Shown here: piece by piece, positions 7,680 to 10,501 of the stretch
Layout of the letters: each line of letters starts with the position of its first letter
Numbering within the stretch: the stretch's first letter is position 1
NCBI GenBank assembly: GCA_900553555.1
Contig: USEG01000017.1
Location: 1-10,501 of the forward strand
Origin: an uncultured Clostridia bacterium
GTDB lineage: Bacteria > Bacillota > Clostridia > Christensenellales > Pumilibacteraceae
Direction: 5' to 3'
DNA length: 10,501 nt
Position numbers and translations under genes: made by a program
The notes under the pieces: generated by a model
The model's database searches: none
Told to the model about the DNA's origin: nothing
What the model saw: only the letters and a program-made list of their open reading frames with translations

Positions 7680-7765
7680 GGTGCCGCTGACCGGGCTCGA
7701 ACCGGTACGGTATTTCTACCGAGGGATTTTAAGTCCCTTGCGTCTGCCGATTTCGCCACACCAGC
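7679..7765 (-). tRNA. tRNA-Leu (anticodon UAA)
   Basis: 87 bases with an encoded CCA. The cloverleaf is clear: D arm GCG/CGC, anticodon stem AGGGA/TCCCT with loop CTTAAAA (anticodon TAA), a long class-II variable arm CGGTA-GAAA-TACCG, and T arm ACCGG/CCGGT around TTCGAGC. The acceptor stem GCTGGTG/CAGCGGC has a G-G mismatch at 5-68 and a U-G pair at 3-70. Its own promoter lies just upstream and a terminator follows directly. Confidence 0.95.
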
Positions 7766-7777
7766 ACATCGATAAAT

Positions 7778-7806
7778 ATAATAATTGATTTTAAAGTAAA
7801 TGTCAA
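7778..7806 (-). promoter_or_regulatory. Promoter of tRNA-Leu
   Basis: On the minus strand TTGACA (7806-7801), a 17-base spacer and TATTAT (7783-7778) precede the tRNA 5' end by 12 bases. An intact promoter places the edge of the foreign DNA to the right of 7806. Confidence 0.8.
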
Positions 7807-7871
7807 GATATAATTTTAGATTTTATTTTTTCATAAACATCTGGTCTGAAACTTAATAGCATTTTTCTCAA
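7803..7871 (-). pseudogene. Truncated 5' end of an ASCH/PUA-like gene (22 codons left)
   Basis: The minus strand has AAGGAGGT at 7886-7879, overlapping the stop codon of the R-M gene. Seven bases later comes TTG and a 22-codon frame whose product begins MRKMLLSFRPDVYEKIKS, then runs into KIIS and a stop inside the tRNA -35 box. A strong ribosome site on so short a frame suggests the start of a longer gene cut off here. The pattern LLSF(R/K)P..YEKIKS resembles the first strand and helix of small ASCH-domain (PUA-fold, RNA- or modified-base-binding) proteins; I infer this from memory of the family and the match is short. If correct, the operon was RHH, R-M fusion, ASCH protein before truncation. 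Confidence 0.45.
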
Positions 7872-7884
7872 TGTCTGTACCTCC

Positions 7885-9903
7885 TTATTTCCATTTACAT
7901 TCAATATTCAGCACTGATGTCGGCATACCAATAAACTGCACATCGAATTTTAAGCTTGGTTCAACCTTTGTACTTGCATTATGAATTCTGAAACTTAATT
8001 GCCATCCATTATCCAAAAACATTTCTACTGTATTAGTGCTTCCTGGTTTAAACTCAAGTGCCACAAGTCTTGCAGGTAACTCTACTACTGGCACAGTAAT
8101 TGCCGACACCTTATTTTCACTTGGTTTATTTAAAGTATCATGCATATTAAAAGTATGAATCATAGTAAGACGCTTACTATCACGGCTAACAAGCTTATAG
8201 TAATCCTCTATTCCAATAAGATATTCTATCATCTTACGTGGCATATTCTTATCTTCTTTATATGCTCTATTAACCTCATCCATAAATGCCTGTAATAAAG
8301 GTACATATACTACTTCATCTTTGTCATTGATTTCAGACCATCTTGAACCGTTACCCTTTTCATTCTTCAACATATCAAATATTGGTTGAACCGCATCCCA
8401 ATATGCATCACTACAAGGCATATCAAACCATTCTTTACCAAAATCAAGTTTATGACTTAATCTGCTATGTTTTACGGCATCGTGATTATGTTTGATACTT
8501 AATCCTATTTCCCACTCAATATCATTTCTTCTAATAACAATATCTCTTACATCCCCCTTTACGCCAGCTCCGTCCTTCTGAAATTCTAATGTCAATTCAT
8601 CATTACTGCCCTCTGACATTTTAGGTTCCATTTCAAGCACTGTATCAATTGCTGATTCTGCTGATATCATAAATGTCTGCTGCATTTCATCATCCATAAG
8701 AGCCCATGCCTTTTCATTTGCATGCAAGCTAGAATTATCAACTATTCTAGTTTTTCGCATCTCACATAATGCCTTGTAAAGTGTTTTTATCCAAGCATAC
8801 TCATATGCTCTACCCTGATCATTACTCTTTGTACTCACTTTCTTCTCATTAACCTCCTTTGCATCTATAACCTCATTATCTACAACAACCTCTGCACCAT
8901 TACCTTCTAGATATTTCTTTATCGCAACAGCTATTTCATATGCAAGGTTAACCGGAACAGCATTACCAATCATTTTATATGCTGTATTAGTATCCTCATA
9001 TATAAATTTGAAATCATCCGGAAACCCCTGTACTCTGGCAACCTCTCTAATTGTCATTCGACGATAAAGATGTTCCTTTCCTTCTACAAATCTGCAATCA
9101 TTCTGTGCCACCTTAACCATTTTAGGTGCCTGTGGATGAAGCTGACATTGTCTTCCTGATGCCTGAACTGTAAATGCCTGTTCATCCCATCCTTTTACTC
9201 TGTTACGGCTCATAAATATTGGTGAATATGCTCCAGTATAGTATTCATTGTTATTGATTGCTTCTGGATTGTGATGATTTTTCTCTCCTGATGGAACAGC
9301 CGTATCTTGCAAATCCCATATAATATCACGAAGAGTGATTTTCTTATCATCATCCTTTGTTGAACCTTTAGGAAATCCAAAATCAATGTGCAAATCCTTC
9401 CTGAAACCTATATAAAACACTCTCTTTCTTTCTTCTGCAACTCCGTAATCCTTTGCATTTACAAGGGTAAATGACACATCATATCCTGCATCATCAAAAA
9501 GATTTAGTATATTTTGCACCGCTTCTGAATGTCTGTTTGCCAACATTCCGCTTACATTTTCTGCCAAAAAGAACTTAGGCTGGAATTCCTTTAGTATTCT
9601 AATATAATCAAAGAACAACTGTCCTCTGGCATCCTTAATTCCCTTTAATGAACCTGCTTCAGACCACGACTGACAAGGTGGTCCACCAATAATTCCGTCA
9701 ACTTCTCCATTTATAAACTGTTCTATATCTTCTTTTGTTACCTGTCTTATATCACCTTCAATCAGATGAGTATTAGGATGATTTGCTTTAAATGTCGCCC
9801 ATATTGTTTTATCAAACTCATTTGCAACAGGAATATTAAACCCAGCTCTTTCAAAGCCTAAATCTAATCCACCACATCCACTAAACAAACTAATTATGTT
9901 CAT
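7885..9903 (-). CDS. Single-chain R-M protein: M.HaeIII-like C5-cytosine methyltransferase fused to HaeIII-like endonuclease
   Basis: A 672-aa protein. Residues 1-333 are a C5-cytosine methyltransferase close to M.HaeIII: SAM motif [12 protein letters not shown] (6-17), catalytic GGPPCQSW (73-80, Cys77), ENVSGM (115-120), [10 protein letters not shown] (158-167), target-recognition block MSRNRV...[17 protein letters not shown] (231-260), and [13 protein letters not shown] (313-325). A linker (about 334-358) leads to a second domain beginning [13 protein letters not shown] (359-371), which I recognise as the HaeIII endonuclease family opening. Possible catalytic residues are Asp451/Asp454 and Ser469-Ile-Lys471 in [10 protein letters not shown]; this is tentative. 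Predicted site GGCC, methylated at the inner C. The start chosen is the ATG at 9903, matching M.HaeIII, with AAGGAGAGG just before it; the upstream ATG at 9921 overlaps that ribosome site. It overlaps the RHH gene by 14 bases. Confidence 0.9.
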   Translation of the reverse strand: MNIISLFSGCGGLDLGFERAGFNIPVANEFDKTIWATFKANHPNTHLIEGDIRQVTKEDIEQFINGEVDGIIGGPPCQSWSEAGSLKGIKDARGQLFFDYIRILKEFQPKFFLAENVSGMLANRHSEAVQNILNLFDDAGYDVSFTLVNAKDYGVAEERKRVFYIGFRKDLHIDFGFPKGSTKDDDKKITLRDIIWDLQDTAVPSGEKNHHNPEAINNNEYYTGAYSPIFMSRNRVKGWDEQAFTVQASGRQCQLHPQAPKMVKVAQNDCRFVEGKEHLYRRMTIREVARVQGFPDDFKFIYEDTNTAYKMIGNAVPVNLAYEIAVAIKKYLEGNGAEVVVDNEVIDAKEVNEKKVSTKSNDQGRAYEYAWIKTLYKALCEMRKTRIVDNSSLHANEKAWALMDDEMQQTFMISAESAIDTVLEMEPKMSEGSNDELTLEFQKDGAGVKGDVRDIVIRRNDIEWEIGLSIKHNHDAVKHSRLSHKLDFGKEWFDMPCSDAYWDAVQPIFDMLKNEKGNGSRWSEINDKDEVVYVPLLQAFMDEVNRAYKEDKNMPRKMIEYLIGIEDYYKLVSRDSKRLTMIHTFNMHDTLNKPSENKVSAITVPVVELPARLVALEFKPGSTNTVEMFLDNGWQLSFRIHNASTKVEPSLKFDVQFIGMPTSVLNIECKWK

Positions 9904-10072
9904 GGGTATCCTCTCCTTCATTGTTTTCCTTAATTATTTTGGCAGCTTCTATTAATGCCGTTCTTCTTATAAACTCACTATATGATGAATATGCTTCTAA
10001 TCTTGCTGCTTCCTTAAACTTATCTAATTCTTCTTCACTCACTCTTATACTGATTGAAATTGATTTTCTCAT
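9890..10072 (-). CDS. Small ribbon-helix-helix DNA-binding protein, candidate regulator of the R-M gene
   Basis: A 60-aa protein, [19 protein letters not shown] followed by two helices (about 12-25 and 30-47). This is the MetJ/Arc-type ribbon-helix-helix pattern: a short strand with alternating residues (SISIRV, 4-11) for base contacts, then helix A, a turn with YSS(Y)SEF and helix B. The tail is acidic and polar. Such proteins are dimeric repressors, often antitoxins or plasmid regulators. Here it is the first gene of the R-M transcript and overlaps the next start by 14 bases, which suggests a controller role like that of C proteins, though those are helix-turn-helix. AGGAGG lies 10 bases before the ATG. 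A palindrome over the promoter could be its site. An antitoxin without a partner is the alternative. Confidence 0.8.
   Translation of the reverse strand: MRKSISISIRVSEEELDKFKEAARLEAYSSYSEFIRRTALIEAAKIIKENNEGEDTHEHN
9910..9918 (-). promoter_or_regulatory. Ribosome binding site that sets the R-M start
   Basis: On the minus strand AAGGAGAGG spans 9918-9910, six bases before the ATG at 9903. It lies inside the 3' end of the RHH gene, which favours translational coupling, and argues against the in-frame ATG at 9921, which has no site of its own. Confidence 0.75.
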
Positions 10073-10091
10073 CTCATTTGTTCCTCCTGCT

Positions 10092-10105
10092 TCATAAATT
10101 TATGA
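10092..10105. promoter_or_regulatory. 14-bp perfect palindrome over the -10 box and start point, candidate RHH operator
   Basis: TCATAAATTTATGA reads the same on both strands. It overlaps the -10 box (10102-10107) by four bases and covers the predicted transcript start, an ideal place for a repressor. The adjacent gene encodes a ribbon-helix-helix protein, a family that binds short symmetric sites as dimers of dimers. Binding is inferred. Confidence 0.5.
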
Positions 10106-10130
10106 TACTTTCTTCGTATGTCAATGTCAA
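10102..10130 (-). promoter_or_regulatory. Promoter of the RHH/R-M operon
   Basis: On the minus strand TTGACA (10130-10125), a 17-base spacer and TATCAT (10107-10102). A second TTGACA follows the first directly (10124-10119), making a tandem TTGACATTGACA; only the outer copy has correct spacing. The predicted transcript start is near 10095, giving a leader of about 22 bases. Confidence 0.75.
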
Positions 10131-10156
10131 TACTTTGTTGCACGAACAGATGTTTT

Positions 10157-10501
10157 TTATTTTGTTCTTTTAGGAACTTTATCAATCATCTTCCCAACGC
10201 TCTCCAGAAACCTCTCCAACAAGTTAACCCCATCAATTACAAACTGCTTCATAAACTCATACGCCTTCTCCAACAGTTCCTTTAATGTAGTATTTTCCTC
10301 TCTAAGTTTCTGGTTCTCATACATTACATCAATAAGCTTCTCCCTGACATCATCAGTTCCACCCTGTCGGAACATATCATATACGTTCTCTGCAATCTTT
10401 GTTCTTTCAATCAGTTCACTTTCTTTAGAAAAAAGAAGTTCCAGATTATTCTTTTTATCCGTAATCATATCCGCATATTTTGCATATTCCGTTTCTGCTG
10501 C
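10157..10501 (-). CDS. C-terminal part of a coiled-coil protein, possibly a mobilization (Mob_Pre-like) protein; 5' end outside window
   Basis: The frame is open from the window edge, so 114 residues of a longer protein are seen; the ATG at 10468 is probably internal. The visible part is highly charged: a helical region with IERTKIAENVYDMF, then a heptad-like MYENQKLREENTTLKELLEKAYEF predicted to form a coiled coil, a short hydrophobic segment (FVIDGVNLLERFL), and a basic end (KVPKRTK). Such tails occur in plasmid/transposon mobilization relaxases of the Mob_Pre/MobV type in gut Firmicutes, which fits a mobile-element setting, but no relaxase catalytic motif is inside the window. I do not regard the family as established. 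No intrinsic terminator is seen between this gene and the RHH promoter. Confidence 0.6.
   Translation of the reverse strand, partial: AAETEYAKYADMITDKKNNLELLFSKESELIERTKIAENVYDMFRQGGTDDVREKLIDVMYENQKLREENTTLKELLEKAYEFMKQFVIDGVNLLERFLESVGKMIDKVPKRTK

Larger units (their letters stand above)
7807..10501. mobile_element. Probable horizontally acquired segment carrying an R-M cassette (right end outside window)
   Basis: From about 7807 to the window end the DNA is visibly more AT-rich than the left part, all genes are on the minus strand, and the functions (possible mobilization protein, small DNA-binding protein, restriction-modification) are typical cargo. The left edge cuts a gene at 7803-7820 against the tRNA-Leu promoter. 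No integrase, transposase or direct repeat is visible. Because the segment lies at the 5' side of the tRNA, it is not a classical insertion into a tRNA 3' end. A chimeric assembly join at this point would look the same. Confidence 0.5.

Noticed and set aside
7679..7765. tRNA-Leu as a classical integrase attachment site
   Set aside because: The foreign DNA is on the 5' side of the tRNA, the 3' end faces host DNA and its terminator, and no integrase or duplicated tRNA end is visible in the window.
7537..7788. An 83-codon plus-strand frame with the sequence LVPLTGLEPVRYF
   Set aside because: This is the classic spurious translation across the antisense of a tRNA-Leu gene; it also overlaps the MFS gene end.
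9904..9921. An R-M start at the ATG at 9921 (six residues longer)
   Set aside because: That ATG overlaps the Shine-Dalgarno of the next ATG, and M.HaeIII homologues begin at the MNIISLFSG methionine.
1..10501. CRISPR arrays, rRNA genes, insertion sequences
   Set aside because: No regularly spaced repeats, no rRNA-like stretches, and no transposase or terminal inverted repeats were seen on either strand.

Overview
The window looks like a chromosomal segment of an uncultured Clostridia-type Firmicute (Bacillota). The left 7.8 kb is moderately GC-rich. It carries the linked run BaiN-like flavoprotein, cmk, plsC and a fused ispH-rpsA, and IspH-S1 fusions are a known clostridial trait. I cannot assign a genus from the sequence.

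Left, vertical-looking part (1-7806). The end of a carboxyltransferase gene (oadA/pycB type) is followed by a hairpin. Then comes a compact operon with 4-bp overlaps: baiN-like, cmk, plsC, ispH-rpsA. It covers flavin redox chemistry, CMP phosphorylation, phosphatidate synthesis, isoprenoid synthesis and ribosomal S1, and ends at a clear intrinsic terminator. Next is an M19 dipeptidase gene broken by one extra base in a C6 run. A 12-TM MFS permease follows, with a near-perfect sigma-A promoter and a 5'-UTR hairpin. A tRNA-Leu(UAA) on the minus strand, with its own promoter and terminator, closes this part.

Right, foreign-looking part (about 7807-10501). G+C falls sharply, all genes are on the minus strand, and no GGCC site is visible. 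In transcription order it holds the tail of a coiled-coil protein (possibly a mobilization protein), a promoter with a 14-bp palindrome over its -10 box, a 60-aa ribbon-helix-helix protein, and a 672-aa single-chain restriction-modification protein. In that protein an M.HaeIII-like C5-cytosine methyltransferase is joined to a C-terminal HaeIII-like endonuclease. A 22-codon stub follows, apparently the start of an ASCH/PUA-like gene cut off at the junction with the tRNA promoter.

The most interesting system is this compact R-M cassette: a small DNA-binding protein translationally coupled to a one-polypeptide methylase-nuclease predicted to act at GGCC. A second point of interest is a possible nested expression unit (internal promoter plus internal Shine-Dalgarno and ATG at the domain boundary) for S1 inside the ispH-rpsA fusion.
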